NCBI GenBank assembly: GCA_030263635.1
Contig: SZPI01000049.1
Coordinates: 1-43,173 of the forward strand
Reading direction: 5' to 3'
Source: Flexicrinis sp001567485
Lineage (GTDB): Bacteria > Chloroflexota > Anaerolineae > Aggregatilineales > Phototrophicaceae
DNA: 43,173 nucleotides
The notes under the pieces are model-generated. The model ran no database searches. It was given only the letters and a program-made list of their open reading frames with translations, and was not told the DNA's origin. A program made the translations under genes and the position numbers. Positions 1 to 8,704 of the stretch are shown in pieces. How positions within the stretch are numbered: position 1 is the first letter of the stretch; each line of letters opens with the position of its first letter.

Positions 1-288
1 CCCTACCCACTACCACGCCCGTCCTTCTCCCCTCTCCCCCTTGTGGGAGAGGGGCCGGGGGTGAGGGCCTCTCGGAGTGCTGAGTGTCAAGTGATGAGTC
101 GTGAGTAAGGGCAAACCGATTGAACCACAGAGAACACAAAGAACACAAAGAGAAGGTTCATACGGCCGTCCCGCCGCCTCGCACCACCCACTCCCATGCA
201 CGTCCTTCTCCCCTCTCCCTGAGGGAGAGGGGCCGGGGGTGAGGGTTCAACGCCGGCGGTGAGGGCTCAGTGGCCGGCGGTAAGGGGT
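1..288. repeat. Composite dispersed repeat block (left copy)
   Basis: No gene is visible here. The block holds two copies of a C-rich palindrome (arms CCCCTCTCCC and GGGAGAGGGG, at 29-54 and 210-232), each followed by a CCGGGGGTGAGGG tail. Between them lie a GTGCTGAGTGTCAAGTGATG-type stretch (about 77-110), a GGGCAAACCGATTG linker and a CACAGAGAACACAAAG-type near-tandem stretch (about 123-155). The same modules in the same order recur at 42470-43010, and inverted at 22070-22620. After the second palindrome, degenerate GGTTCAACGCCGG copies run into the stop codon of the epimerase gene. The arms could form a strong RNA hairpin on either strand. Confidence 0.85.
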
Positions 289-1146
289 TCAACGCCGGGG
301 GGTGGAGGACAGCGCGCGGATCAGCGTGTCGAGGTCGCTGCGGGGCGCATAACCGAAGGCGGCGCGCGCCTTGTCGATACGAACGTCCCAGTGATTCGCT
401 TCTTCGGGGTCGGGCTGTCCGCTGAACGTGATTTGCGAGCGTGAGCCGGTCAGGGCGATGCAGCGTTCGGCCAGCTCGCGGTTGCTGACGCTCACACCCG
501 CGCCGAGGTTGAACACCCCCGTCGGCCGGTGTGCGATGCAGCGTGCCACCGCGTCGGCGATATCGTCGACATGCACGTAATCCTGTCGACGGCCGCCCTC
601 TCCGGCCAGCACCAGCGGCTCGCCCGCGGCGGCGCGGCGCGCAAACACAGACAGAATCCGATTGGCCGGCATCGTCGGCCCGACCGGCGCAGTCAGCCGG
701 AGCGCGCACGCCCGCGCTGTGTTGAGAAGAACGTGCTCGCCGAACAGCTTGGCGGCATGATACGTCGTGCGCGGATGCGTGGGATGATCTTCCGTGATCG
801 GATGCTGGCGCGGCGTGCCGATCACTTGAATACTCGACAGATAGATGACGGCCGCGTCCCACGCTTCCGCCCACCGCGCGATAGTCTGCGCGCCGAGCGC
901 GTTGACCCGCACCACGTCCGGATCAAACGGCGTCATGGTGATGTGCGCGGCGGCATGGACGATGATGTCGCACGGGGCGAGGGCAGACAGCACCGCATCG
1001 CACGCGTCGGGATCGGCGAGGTCGAGGCGCACGCCGCGCGATCCATCGACCGACCGCGCCGCCGGCACAACGTCATGCGCCGATCCCAGCGCGGCCAGCA
1101 GCGCCGTGCCGACGAATCCGGTCGCGCCGGTCAGCAGGATGCGCAC
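289..1146 (-). CDS. NAD-dependent epimerase/dehydratase (extended SDR family)
   Basis: A 285-residue protein with an N-terminal Rossmann glycine motif (GATGFVG, residues 7-13) and the SDR catalytic pair YHAAK (Tyr129/Lys133) preceded by a serine pair at 104-105. This is the extended SDR layout seen in nucleotide-sugar epimerases and related sugar oxidoreductases, expected to be cytosolic. The start is GTG, with GATGAGG about 11 bases upstream. The gene lies 27 bp after the SIS-domain gene and is probably the last cistron of the sugar operon that begins at 8578. The TGA stop lies inside a GGTTCAACGCCGG-type repeat, so the C-terminus (STPRR) may have been altered by the repeat. The substrate cannot be read from the sequence. 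Confidence 0.85.
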   Translation of the reverse strand: MRILLTGATGFVGTALLAALGSAHDVVPAARSVDGSRGVRLDLADPDACDAVLSALAPCDIIVHAAAHITMTPFDPDVVRVNALGAQTIARWAEAWDAAVIYLSSIQVIGTPRQHPITEDHPTHPRTTYHAAKLFGEHVLLNTARACALRLTAPVGPTMPANRILSVFARRAAAGEPLVLAGEGGRRQDYVHVDDIADAVARCIAHRPTGVFNLGAGVSVSNRELAERCIALTGSRSQITFSGQPDPEEANHWDVRIDKARAAFGYAPRSDLDTLIRALSSTPRR

Positions 1147-1173
1147 GAACCCGTTTGCCTCATCTCACCCGCC

Positions 1174-2208
1174 TTACTCTGCCGTGGTGACTTTGTTGGA
1201 ATAGCGGAACGCGCCGGGCGTATAGCCGCGTTTAGCGGCTAGCAGCGCGCCGAACACCTGCATCGGCACGATCTCAGCGATGGGCTGCACGAACGGATCG
1301 AGGCCGGCGTGCAGCGGGATTCCGACGATGCCGTTCGGCGCAGGCGCATGATCGACGAGCGCCACGCGCGCGCCGTAGCCGTGCAGGTCACGGGCCAACG
1401 CGAGAGTCAGCGCGCGCTGCGGGTCGCTGCCGGCGAACAGCACCGCGCCGATTCGTCCATCCACCATCTCGATCGGGCCGTGGCGAACCTGCGCGGCGTT
1501 CATGCCCTCGGCGGGGAACTTGGCCGACTCCTTGACGATCAGCGCGCCGGTCAGCGCCGAGGCCAGCGACGCCCCACGTCCCAGCACAAGGATCGACTGC
1601 GCATCGTGCATCTGCTCGACCACAGCGCCCACCGCCGTATTCCACGCGGGCAGGTTGGCCTCAATGGTGTCGGCCGCGCCGGTCAAAGCAGCGATGTCCG
1701 GCGTTCCGCCGCCCAATACGCGGGTGACGGCGTGCAGTGCGGCTAGTGTGCAGGTGTACGTCTTGGATGAAACAGTCGCCTCGGCGCCGGCGTGGATGCG
1801 CACATGGACGGTGCTGCGCTGGGCCAGCGGACTGTCGTCGCTGTTGCTGATGCCGAGCACGGGGACGCGCTTAGCGACCATCTCGAGCAGTTTGACGATC
1901 TCGACCGACCGGCCCGACTGCGACACCAGCACCAGCAGCGTGCGCGCGTCGAACAATCCGTGCTGATAGTACAGCAGGTCGCTGGCCTCGACGCAGTGGG
2001 CGACCACACCGAAACGGATCAACATCTGCTGCGCGGGATGCGTCGCGAAGAACGACGCGCCCATCCCACTCAGAATCACGCGCCGGATGGGGCCGCTGCG
2101 CAGTTGATCGGAAAGGTCACGCACGCCGCCCATTTGCGCAGGCAGCGCGTCGCATGTGGCACGCAGCGCCGTTGGTTGTTCGCCGATCTCGCTTAGAAAT
2201 CCATTCAT
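1174..2208 (-). CDS. SIS-domain sugar-phosphate isomerase/deaminase-like protein
   Basis: A 344-residue protein with two SIS (sugar isomerase) domains and no glutaminase domain. It resembles the isomerase half of GlmS and the AgaS/FrlB-type deaminases/deglycases. Visible landmarks are GMGASFFATHPAQQ and SQSGRSVEIVKLLE in the first domain, and LGRGASLASALTGALIVKES followed by RHGPIEM in the second. It probably acts on an aminated or glycated sugar phosphate in the cytosol; the exact reaction is unknown. Its ATG overlaps by four bases (ATGA) the stop of a short upstream frame (2205-2360), suggesting former translational coupling to a gene now truncated. It sits between the oxidoreductase and epimerase genes of the transporter operon. 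Confidence 0.85.
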   Translation of the reverse strand: MNGFLSEIGEQPTALRATCDALPAQMGGVRDLSDQLRSGPIRRVILSGMGASFFATHPAQQMLIRFGVVAHCVEASDLLYYQHGLFDARTLLVLVSQSGRSVEIVKLLEMVAKRVPVLGISNSDDSPLAQRSTVHVRIHAGAEATVSSKTYTCTLAALHAVTRVLGGGTPDIAALTGAADTIEANLPAWNTAVGAVVEQMHDAQSILVLGRGASLASALTGALIVKESAKFPAEGMNAAQVRHGPIEMVDGRIGAVLFAGSDPQRALTLALARDLHGYGARVALVDHAPAPNGIVGIPLHAGLDPFVQPIAEIVPMQVFGALLAAKRGYTPGAFRYSNKVTTAE

Positions 2209-2360
2209 GGGGTGATCTGCTCCCGCCGTTGTTCGTACCCGCGTGCTGTCATCATACGCGAGTTCGGGCCGATGCGTATGTCGGGGCGGGACAACGCAGC
2301 GAATTCGCCGATCACGTCATCGGGCGCGACACGCTGCGCCGCCTCCAACGATCCGCGCAC
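2205..2360 (-). pseudogene. Truncated 3' remnant of an unidentified operon gene
   Basis: An open frame of about 51 codons (from a GTG at 2358-2360) reads ...EAAQRVAPDDVIGEF, then ALSRPDIRIGPNSRMM, and ends TARGYEQRREQITP. It ends in a TGA that overlaps the SIS-gene start as ATGA, the pattern of a coupled operon gene. Upstream, the frame closes at a TAG at the border of the CTGACAACTG repeat (about 2385). The composition looks like genuine protein, but I do not recognise the family. The likeliest reading is the C-terminal end of a gene whose 5' part was lost when the repeat arose. A small intact gene starting at the GTG is the alternative. Confidence 0.45.
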
Positions 2361-2384
2361 CGGATTTCTAGAGCCAGCCCTCCA

Positions 2385-2545
2385 CCCCTACGCCCTGACA
2401 ACTGCCCCCTGCCCCCTAATAACTGCCCCCTGATCCCTGCCTCCTGACAACTGGTACCTAACCCCTGACCCCTGACAACTGGTACCTGATCCCTGACAAC
2501 TGACCCCTGACAACTGCCCCCTGCCCCCTGATCCCTGCCCCCTAT
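2385..2545. repeat. Low-complexity CTGACAACTG / CCCCTGATCCCTG repeat
   Basis: About 160 bp built from degenerate units such as CCCTGACAACTG, GCCCCCTGATCCCTGCC and ACTGGTACCTAACC. The same CTGACAACTG word recurs at 24777-24815 in another operon. The right edge supplies the TAG stop (2542-2544) of the Gfo/Idh/MocA oxidoreductase. The left edge meets the truncated frame at 2205-2360. No gene is visible in it. Confidence 0.85.
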
Positions 2546-3741
2546 CCCGCTTCGATCACCTTCTGGATGATCTTGCCGCCTACCTTCTCCTTGAGCATCA
2601 CCTTGAGGCGGCCGTCCGGCATCTTCTCCTCTTTGATGAGGAAGTGATCGGCGTCATAGTCGGTCATGAACTTCTCGGACTCGACATCGTCCTTGCCACG
2701 CCAGACCTCGAGCTGCACCGGTTCCCACTGCTTGCTTGCGGCGCTCTTGTACGCGGCGTCGAGGATGGCATTGACCACGTAGCCGTCGTAGAAGTCTTCT
2801 TTGGGCTTACCGCCGCGGTCGATGCTGTTGAACATATCGTTGAACATCTCGGTGTAGCCCAGCCCGCCGACCTCGTCACCGACCGGGAACAGCCAGCCCG
2901 TATTGCCCTCCGCTTTTTCGGCGACGTAACCGCCCTCACCGACCGCCGTGAACATTTCGATGCCGGTGCGCAGCCAGTGATTGAGCCAGATCGTGCCTTC
3001 CGTGCCGGTGATCTCGTCGCGCAGATCCATGCCGCCGCGGAACGTCCAGCTCACCTCGAACTGGCCGATCGCGCCGTTGGCGTAGCGCACAAGGCCGATC
3101 GCGTGATCCTCCGCGTCGATCGGGTGTACCTGCGTGTCCGCCCAGCACATCACCTCGACCGGCCGAATGTCCTTGCCGATGAACACGCGCGCGATCTCGA
3201 CGCAGTGACAGCCGAGGTCGATGATCGCGCCGCCGCCGGACATCTCTTTGTCCCAGAACCATGAGCTGTGCGGGCCGGGGTGGGTCTCGCGCGAGCGCGC
3301 CCACAGCACCTTGCCCAGCGCGCCGTTGGCGACCGAGTTCAGCGCCTTGAGCGTCTTGGGCGTATACACAAGGTCTTCGAGGTAGCCGTGGAACACGCCG
3401 GCCTTCTCGACCGCATCGAGGATGCGCTTGGCTTCGGCGGCGGTGCGCGCCAGCGGCTTGGTGCACAGCACGTTCTTGCCGGCCTGTGCGGCCATCACGC
3501 ACGCTTCCTCATGCAGGTTGTTCGGCAGGCCGACCACTACCGTGTCGGTGTCCGGGTCTTCGATAGCCTTGCGCAGGTCGGTGGTATAGCGCGGGATATC
3601 CCAATCTTTGGCGAATTTGCTGCCGCGCTCGTCACTGCGCGAATACACCACCTCAACCTTGTCGCGGCTGCGGTTGCCGTGAATGGTCATCGTATAGAAC
3701 AAGCCGATCAAACCGGTGCCCAGCATCGATACTTTGTGCAT
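2542..3741 (-). CDS. Gfo/Idh/MocA family oxidoreductase
   Basis: A 399-residue NAD(P)-dependent sugar or inositol dehydrogenase-like protein. The N-terminus carries the Rossmann motif GTGLIGLF. The cofactor-binding loop CTKPLARTAAEAKR corresponds to the family's (E/T)KP motif, followed by the C-terminal alpha/beta substrate domain. The ATG at 3739-3741 is preferred over upstream alternatives because AAGGAG lies 8 bases before it and the protein then begins directly with the beta strand MHKVSMLGTG. It lies 145 bp downstream of the second permease gene and presumably oxidises the imported sugar or a derivative. The stop codon is provided by the adjoining repeat. Confidence 0.88.
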   Translation of the reverse strand: MHKVSMLGTGLIGLFYTMTIHGNRSRDKVEVVYSRSDERGSKFAKDWDIPRYTTDLRKAIEDPDTDTVVVGLPNNLHEEACVMAAQAGKNVLCTKPLARTAAEAKRILDAVEKAGVFHGYLEDLVYTPKTLKALNSVANGALGKVLWARSRETHPGPHSSWFWDKEMSGGGAIIDLGCHCVEIARVFIGKDIRPVEVMCWADTQVHPIDAEDHAIGLVRYANGAIGQFEVSWTFRGGMDLRDEITGTEGTIWLNHWLRTGIEMFTAVGEGGYVAEKAEGNTGWLFPVGDEVGGLGYTEMFNDMFNSIDRGGKPKEDFYDGYVVNAILDAAYKSAASKQWEPVQLEVWRGKDDVESEKFMTDYDADHFLIKEEKMPDGRLKVMLKEKVGGKIIQKVIEAG

Positions 3742-3886
3742 AGGTGTTACTCCTTGGAACACTCGAATGTCTCTGCCAATTGCCGACCTCCTCCGTCCCA
3801 CTCTCCATGACCACGACCGCAGGGAGCATCGAGGATCCGGAGAGAGGGTTGGAGGATGAGGTTAGTCTGGTGTGCCAGCGCCCGTG

Positions 3887-4846
3887 TTACTGCCGCAAAC
3901 GGTGCTGCCGGCCGTAGATCGACAGCAGCGCCAGCAAGATGCCGCCGAGGATGATCGACTGGTAGGCTTGCTCGATTCCGGCCGCGCGCAGCAGGCTGTC
4001 GATGAGCGTCAGCACCAGCGCGCCGGACATCGTGCCCCAATAACTGCCCTTGCCGCCGGCCAGCACCGTGCCGCCGACGACCACCGCCGCGATCGACGGA
4101 AACAGATATGCGCCGCCGAGGTTCAAAAACACCGTCTGTGTAAATCCGAGCAGCATGACGCCGGCCAGCGCCGAAAGAAAACCGCTTAAGGCGTATGTCG
4201 TGATCACGACGCGCGGCACCCGAACGCCCGATAACCGCGCGGTGGTGCGATTGACTCCTACCGCGAACAACTGCTTGCCGTACGTCGTGCGTTCGAGCAG
4301 CAGCCACATCAACCCGCCGAGCGCCAGCCACAAAATCACCACGCCGGGGATGCCCAGAATCAGCGGTTGAGAGATCAACTGCGCCATGATCGGCGGCGTC
4401 GAGCCGATGAGCTGCCCCTGTGTGACGACCAGAATCGTGCCTTGAATCACACCGGTCATGCCGAGCGTCATCACCAGCGGCGGGATGCCGACGGCGATCA
4501 CGCCTAGGCCGTTAATCACGCCGATGAGTGTCCCTGCGGCAAGCGCCAATGCGCCCGCCGGGATCAGCCCCAGCGTGTCGCCGCCTGAGAAGCGGAAGAC
4601 GAGGATCGCTGCCAGCGTCACGACGCCGCCGACGGACAGATCGATGCCCTCGCCGCCGCTGATAATCACCAGCGTTTGGCCGGCCGCGATGATGCCGAGA
4701 AACGCCGCGAGGCGCACGATGTTGATGGCCTGATTGACGTTGACGAAGTTCGGGTTGATCAGCCCGCCGGCGAAGAACAGCACGACCGCCAGCAGCAGCG
4801 CCAGCAGCGCCGGGTTCATTTGTGCGAGTCGGCGCAGAAGGGTCAT
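3887..4846 (-). CDS. Sugar ABC transporter permease (RbsC/BPD_transp_2 family), second copy
   Basis: A 319-residue hydrophobic protein of the ribose/xylose/galactose-type permease family, with about 8-10 membrane segments and conserved stretches such as ISGGEGIDLSVGG and VVVGGTVLAGGKGSYWG. It forms the membrane channel together with the adjacent paralogue (4843-5862). The ATG at 4844-4846 is chosen for the AAGGAG box ahead of it and its 4-base ATGA overlap with the upstream gene's stop, implying coupled translation and equal stoichiometry. It would pair with the ATPase at 5890-7398 and the binding protein at 7403-8578. Confidence 0.92.
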   Translation of the reverse strand: MTLLRRLAQMNPALLALLLAVVLFFAGGLINPNFVNVNQAINIVRLAAFLGIIAAGQTLVIISGGEGIDLSVGGVVTLAAILVFRFSGGDTLGLIPAGALALAAGTLIGVINGLGVIAVGIPPLVMTLGMTGVIQGTILVVTQGQLIGSTPPIMAQLISQPLILGIPGVVILWLALGGLMWLLLERTTYGKQLFAVGVNRTTARLSGVRVPRVVITTYALSGFLSALAGVMLLGFTQTVFLNLGGAYLFPSIAAVVVGGTVLAGGKGSYWGTMSGALVLTLIDSLLRAAGIEQAYQSIILGGILLALLSIYGRQHRLRQ

Positions 4847-5862
4847 TGGCCGCTCCTTCGCGCTTGAACCGCCCGGATAATGCCGGGGGCCGCCAGCGCC
4901 ACGAGGATAATCACCGCGTTGACCAGCGTTTGCCACCACGAGGGAACGTCGGCGAACGAGACGATGTTGCTGAACAATCTGAGGATGATGACGCCGATGA
5001 TCGTGCCGATCACGCCGCCCTGACCTCCGGATAACCGTGTGCCGCCCAGCACCACGGCGACGATGGTGGCGAGGGTCATATCATCGCCGCTGCGGGGGTT
5101 GCCGCTGCCGGTCAGCATGGTGTAGGCCAGCGCGGCGATCGCCGCGAACAGGCCGCACAGCACATAAGTCGAGAAACGGATCCGGTTGACCGGGACGCCG
5201 GTCGTATAGGCCGCTTCCGGTTTGCCTCCGGTGGCGTACAGAAACTGCGCCCAGCGCGTCGAGCGCAGGATCAACCAGACCACAATCAGCCCGCCGATGA
5301 CGAACACCGAGAACGGGATGTCGAACGGAGTCGAACGGTAGAGGTCTTGCAGCGAATCGGCGATGTCGCCGCCCGGCCTCGGCAGGATCAACAGCGCAAG
5401 GCCGGAGAATAAGAAGCTCGTGGCATACGTCGTGACGATAGGCTGCAGGCGCAAATAAGCGACGGCGAACCCGTTCAGCGCGCCCGCCGCGATCCCCGCC
5501 GCCGCGCCGATCAACAGCACACCGGCGATCTCCAGCCCGGTGCTCTCCTGCGTGATCAGCACGGTGAAGATGGCGTTAACCATCGAGACCATCGCGCCGA
5601 CGGACAGATCGACGCCGCCGCCGATGACCACGATCGTCTGGCCGACGGCGAGGATGATGGCCGGCAGAAAGGTGCGCAAGTTGCGGTTGAGGCTGCGCAG
5701 CTCGAACAAGTTGTCTTGCAGCGCGCGATTGACAAGCGCCGTGACCACCAGCAGCAGCAGCGCGACGACAAACGGATTCTTCGAGATGAAGCGCCGGACG
5801 GCGTGCAGCACGCTGTTGGGCGCGCTGGCTGTGTCCGTTGACACCGGTGTGTTTGCCAGCAT
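4843..5862 (-). CDS. Sugar ABC transporter permease (RbsC/BPD_transp_2 family), first copy
   Basis: A 339-residue integral membrane protein related to RbsC/XylH. The family's conserved patch is present as VIGGGVDLSVGAM, and the later loop as VVLGGTRLSGGQGG. It starts 27 bp after the ATPase gene and overlaps the next permease gene by four bases. Two different RbsC-like permeases in one operon suggest a heterodimeric channel, where the classical Rbs system uses a single permease gene. Confidence 0.92.
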   Translation of the reverse strand: MLANTPVSTDTASAPNSVLHAVRRFISKNPFVVALLLLVVTALVNRALQDNLFELRSLNRNLRTFLPAIILAVGQTIVVIGGGVDLSVGAMVSMVNAIFTVLITQESTGLEIAGVLLIGAAAGIAAGALNGFAVAYLRLQPIVTTYATSFLFSGLALLILPRPGGDIADSLQDLYRSTPFDIPFSVFVIGGLIVVWLILRSTRWAQFLYATGGKPEAAYTTGVPVNRIRFSTYVLCGLFAAIAALAYTMLTGSGNPRSGDDMTLATIVAVVLGGTRLSGGQGGVIGTIIGVIILRLFSNIVSFADVPSWWQTLVNAVIILVALAAPGIIRAVQARRSGQ

Positions 5863-5889
5863 GAACTCTCTACCCTTACGTGTCGGCCC

Positions 5890-7398
5890 TTACTGCGGCT
5901 GAGCGGCTGGATGTGCCCCCATACTGGCCGTCACCAGATTGGCGCGTGTCACCTGATCGCCGGCGAGTTCGGCGGTCAAGCGGCCATCGTGGAACACCAG
6001 CACCCGGTCGCATAAGCCGATTAATTCGTCGTCATCACTGCTGTAAAGGATAATTGCGGCGCCGGACTGACGCAGCTTGTCCAGCAACTGATAAAACTCG
6101 CCTTTAGCGCCGACGTCGACGCCTTTGGTCGGGTCGTTGAGCAGCAGAAGCTTAGGCGAACGCAGCAGCCACTTGCCGATCACGACCTTCTGCGCGTTGC
6201 CACCGCTGAGGCTGCTAGCCAGCGCGTCGAGCGACTCCGCGACCAGCTGCAGCTCTTCGACGCTTCGCTGCGCATCGGCCCGCGCGCGATCCATCTTGAG
6301 CGGCGTGCCGAACTTGGCCCACGACGGCAGATGGAGGTTTTCGAGGATCGACCGGCTGAGCAGCAGGCCCTCGGTGGCGCGGTCGCCCGGCACGAACGCG
6401 ACATCGCACGCCATCGCCTGTCGGGGATGCCGGAAATGCACGGACTTGCCGGACAGGACGACCGATCCACTGAACGGGATCGCCCCGAACAGCGCCAGCA
6501 GCAGCTCGCTCTGGCCCTGCCCATGCAGCCCGCCGATGCCCAACAGTTCGCCGTCATGCGCCTCGAAGCTGATGTTACGCAGACGTGCGCCGCGCAGCGC
6601 GGAGACCTTGAGGCGCACCGGGGCGTCGTCCGGCAGCGGGGCGCGGGTGCGTTCACCGAGCTGCGCCGCTCCTTCGATCATCATCTCGACCAGCTCCGAA
6701 TCAGTCGTGTTGGCGAGGTCGCGCGTGCCGACACTGCGACCGTTGCGCAGCACCGTCGCCCGGTCGGCGAACAACCGGATTTCCTCCATGCGGTGCGACA
6801 CGAACACGATCGCCATGCCGCGCGCCTTCCAGTCCTGTACCAATTCGTACAGGCGCTGTACCTGCTGCGAGTCGAGGCTGGCGGTCGCTTCATCGAGGAT
6901 GACTAGGCGCGGTTGGTGGCTCAGCGCCTTGCAGATTTCGACGATTTGGCGTTCATCGGGGGGCAGGTCTTTGACCAGCGCGTCAGGGGTTAAGCCGGCG
7001 CTGATCGTACCATCGAACAGCGCCAGCAGATCGCGCGTGCCGCGGCGCATTGCCGCCTTGTTCACCCGCCACAGCGTGCGCGGCTCATGCGTGAGCCAGA
7101 TATTCTCCATCACCGTCATGTCGGGGATCAGGCTGAGTTCCTGATACACCGCGGTGATGCCGACTTTGCGCGCGTCGTTGGGCGAGCTGAAGCTGACGAG
7201 CTTGCCATCAAGGTGCAGCTGCCCCTCGTTGGGGGCAACTACACCTGTGATGATCTTGCTCAACGTGCTTTTGCCGCTCCCGTTCGCGCCAAGCAGGGCC
7301 AGCACTTCGCCGGCTTCGACTTCGAGATTGCCGTCGGCAAGGGCGACAACGCCGCCGTAGCGCTTGACGACCTGCTTGGCGGAAAGGGAGACAGACAT
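5890..7398 (-). CDS. Sugar ABC transporter ATP-binding protein, double-NBD (RbsA-like)
   Basis: A 502-residue protein with two fused ABC ATPase domains, the RbsA/XylG/MglA arrangement. The first domain has Walker A GANGSGKST (near residues 34-42) and Walker B LVILDEATASLD. The second has the family's usual degenerate P-loop region (GIGGLHGQGQSELL), a normal signature LSGGNAQK, and an altered Walker B LLLLNDPTKGVDV with Asn-Asp in place of Asp-Glu. It energises sugar import at the inner face of the membrane. It starts only 4 bp after the binding-protein stop, within the operon. The second site may be regulatory or weakly hydrolytic, which is inference. Confidence 0.93.
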   Translation of the reverse strand: MSVSLSAKQVVKRYGGVVALADGNLEVEAGEVLALLGANGSGKSTLSKIITGVVAPNEGQLHLDGKLVSFSSPNDARKVGITAVYQELSLIPDMTVMENIWLTHEPRTLWRVNKAAMRRGTRDLLALFDGTISAGLTPDALVKDLPPDERQIVEICKALSHQPRLVILDEATASLDSQQVQRLYELVQDWKARGMAIVFVSHRMEEIRLFADRATVLRNGRSVGTRDLANTTDSELVEMMIEGAAQLGERTRAPLPDDAPVRLKVSALRGARLRNISFEAHDGELLGIGGLHGQGQSELLLALFGAIPFSGSVVLSGKSVHFRHPRQAMACDVAFVPGDRATEGLLLSRSILENLHLPSWAKFGTPLKMDRARADAQRSVEELQLVAESLDALASSLSGGNAQKVVIGKWLLRSPKLLLLNDPTKGVDVGAKGEFYQLLDKLRQSGAAIILYSSDDDELIGLCDRVLVFHDGRLTAELAGDQVTRANLVTASMGAHPAAQPQ

Positions 7399-7402
7399 AC
7401 GT

Positions 7403-8578
7403 TTAGCCCTCTTTTTCGGCCGCCAGCGAGTCGAGCAGTTCAGCCAGCGCGGCCAGCTGTTCCTCGTCCAACACCTGCCAGCCGGGCAGCAGGGTCGCTA
7501 CCTCAAGCGCAGGCTCGCCATCGACCATATACGACGCGGCCTGTTCCTGCGTGATCATCCCGTCGAGCGTGAAGCTGTCCGGGGCATCCTTGTAGATCGC
7601 GTAGAAGTCGGCGAAGTGCTCGCTGTCGATGACGTACGGGATGGGCACGTAGAAGCTGTTGCCGAACGGGCCGGCGAACTGACTCTCATCCGGCGTGCCG
7701 CCCAGCAGGATTTCCATGGCGACGCGCAGACCGCTCGCGCCCACACCCGGCGGGTTGACCACACCGATGGACTCGAAGTCGGGGTTCGCGGCCAGCGTCT
7801 CGTTCCACATGGTCAGATAGCCCGCGCGGGCCTCGCCCGAGACGATGGGCTTGGTCTCAAGTTCGGCGGTATTGACGGCCGTCAGCGCGCCCATCGCCAT
7901 ACCGTCCTGTGTCCAGATCGCGTCGATATCGGGCACCGAGGCGAGGAAGTCGCTGGCGACCTGCTGGCCGGTGGCCTGATCCCAACTGCCGGTCTCACGG
8001 CCGACGACCTCGATGCCGGGGTACTCCGCCAGCACTTCCGCGACGCCTTCCATGCGGGCTTCGTTCGCCGGGTGGCCGACGAAACCCTCGATCAAAATCA
8101 GGCGGCCTTCGCCGCCGAGCTTGTCAGCGACCCATTGGGCGCTGATCTTCGCCCATTCCTTCTGGTTGATGACGACGTTGATGACGCCTTCCGCGCCGAT
8201 CTCCTGATCGACCGCGATGACGACCACGCCTTCCTCGACCGCCTCCTCAAGGACTGAGTTCAAGCCGGAGACGTCGCCCGGGTTGACGATGATCGCGTCA
8301 ACGCCGCGGTTGAGCAGGTTCTGAATTTGCTGAATCTGGCCGGGAACATCCGTGTCGGCGCTCTCGACGACCACTTCCATTTCACAGCCGGCCTCGCGGA
8401 ACAGCTCGGCGGTCTGTTCGATGTCGGCGACCATCTGCGTGCGCCACTCGCTCCCGACGAAGCTGTTGGAGACGCCGATTGTCCACGAGCCGCAGTCCTC
8501 GATCTGCGCGCTGGCCCCGAAGGCGAGCGACAGCAGGAGTGCGACGAGGGCGAAAGAAACGATTGATCTGCTACGCAT
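7403..8578 (-). CDS. Sugar ABC transporter substrate-binding protein (Peripla_BP_4 type)
   Basis: A 391-residue protein with a clear signal peptide (MRSRSIVSFALVALLLSLAF, then GASAQ) and no lipobox cysteine. It then shows the ribose/xylose-binding fold: GVSNSFVGSEWRTQM, GVDAIIVNPGD, and a hinge region near IDAIWTQDGMAMGAL. It captures the sugar outside the membrane and delivers it to the two permeases. First gene of the operon, so it should be the most highly expressed. It is preceded by a near-consensus promoter at 8705-8732 and palindromic operators. The ligand is unknown; the fold fits a monosaccharide. Confidence 0.92.
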   Translation of the reverse strand: MRSRSIVSFALVALLLSLAFGASAQIEDCGSWTIGVSNSFVGSEWRTQMVADIEQTAELFREAGCEMEVVVESADTDVPGQIQQIQNLLNRGVDAIIVNPGDVSGLNSVLEEAVEEGVVVIAVDQEIGAEGVINVVINQKEWAKISAQWVADKLGGEGRLILIEGFVGHPANEARMEGVAEVLAEYPGIEVVGRETGSWDQATGQQVASDFLASVPDIDAIWTQDGMAMGALTAVNTAELETKPIVSGEARAGYLTMWNETLAANPDFESIGVVNPPGVGASGLRVAMEILLGGTPDESQFAGPFGNSFYVPIPYVIDSEHFADFYAIYKDAPDSFTLDGMITQEQAASYMVDGEPALEVATLLPGWQVLDEEQLAALAELLDSLAAEKEG

Positions 8579-8647
8579 AGTTCACCTCATCAACCTTGTC
8601 TGCTCCGGTAGAAAGATCCGGTATCGGCGGCACAGAGGCAGATTCAG

Positions 8648-8668
8648 CGCTATACTACAAGTATCGCG
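8648..8668. promoter_or_regulatory. Candidate operator, imperfect palindrome
   Basis: The arms CGCTATACT and AGTATCGCG around ACA match at 8 of 9 positions. It lies in the space between the sugar operon and the divergent gntR gene, downstream of the leftward promoter. TATACT within it could also serve as the -10 of gntR, which would allow autoregulation. This is a candidate second site for the GntR/UTRA protein. Confidence 0.4.
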
Positions 8669-8679
8669 TTTATCGTCCG

Positions 8680-8693
8680 AATATCCGGATATT
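8680..8693. promoter_or_regulatory. Candidate operator, perfect 14-bp palindrome AATATCCGGATATT
   Basis: A perfect dyad located 12 bases downstream of the -10 hexamer of the leftward promoter, so a bound dimer would block transcription start. It lies immediately upstream of gntR, making the adjacent GntR/UTRA regulator the obvious candidate ligand. Assignment to that protein is inference. Confidence 0.5.
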
Positions 8694-8704
8694 TCTCAAG
8701 GCGG

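Noticed and set aside
2385..2545. Possible gene tail within the CTGACAACTG repeat
   Set aside because: Every frame is a translation of low-complexity units with frequent stops; only the adjoining 2205-2360 frame looks protein-like.
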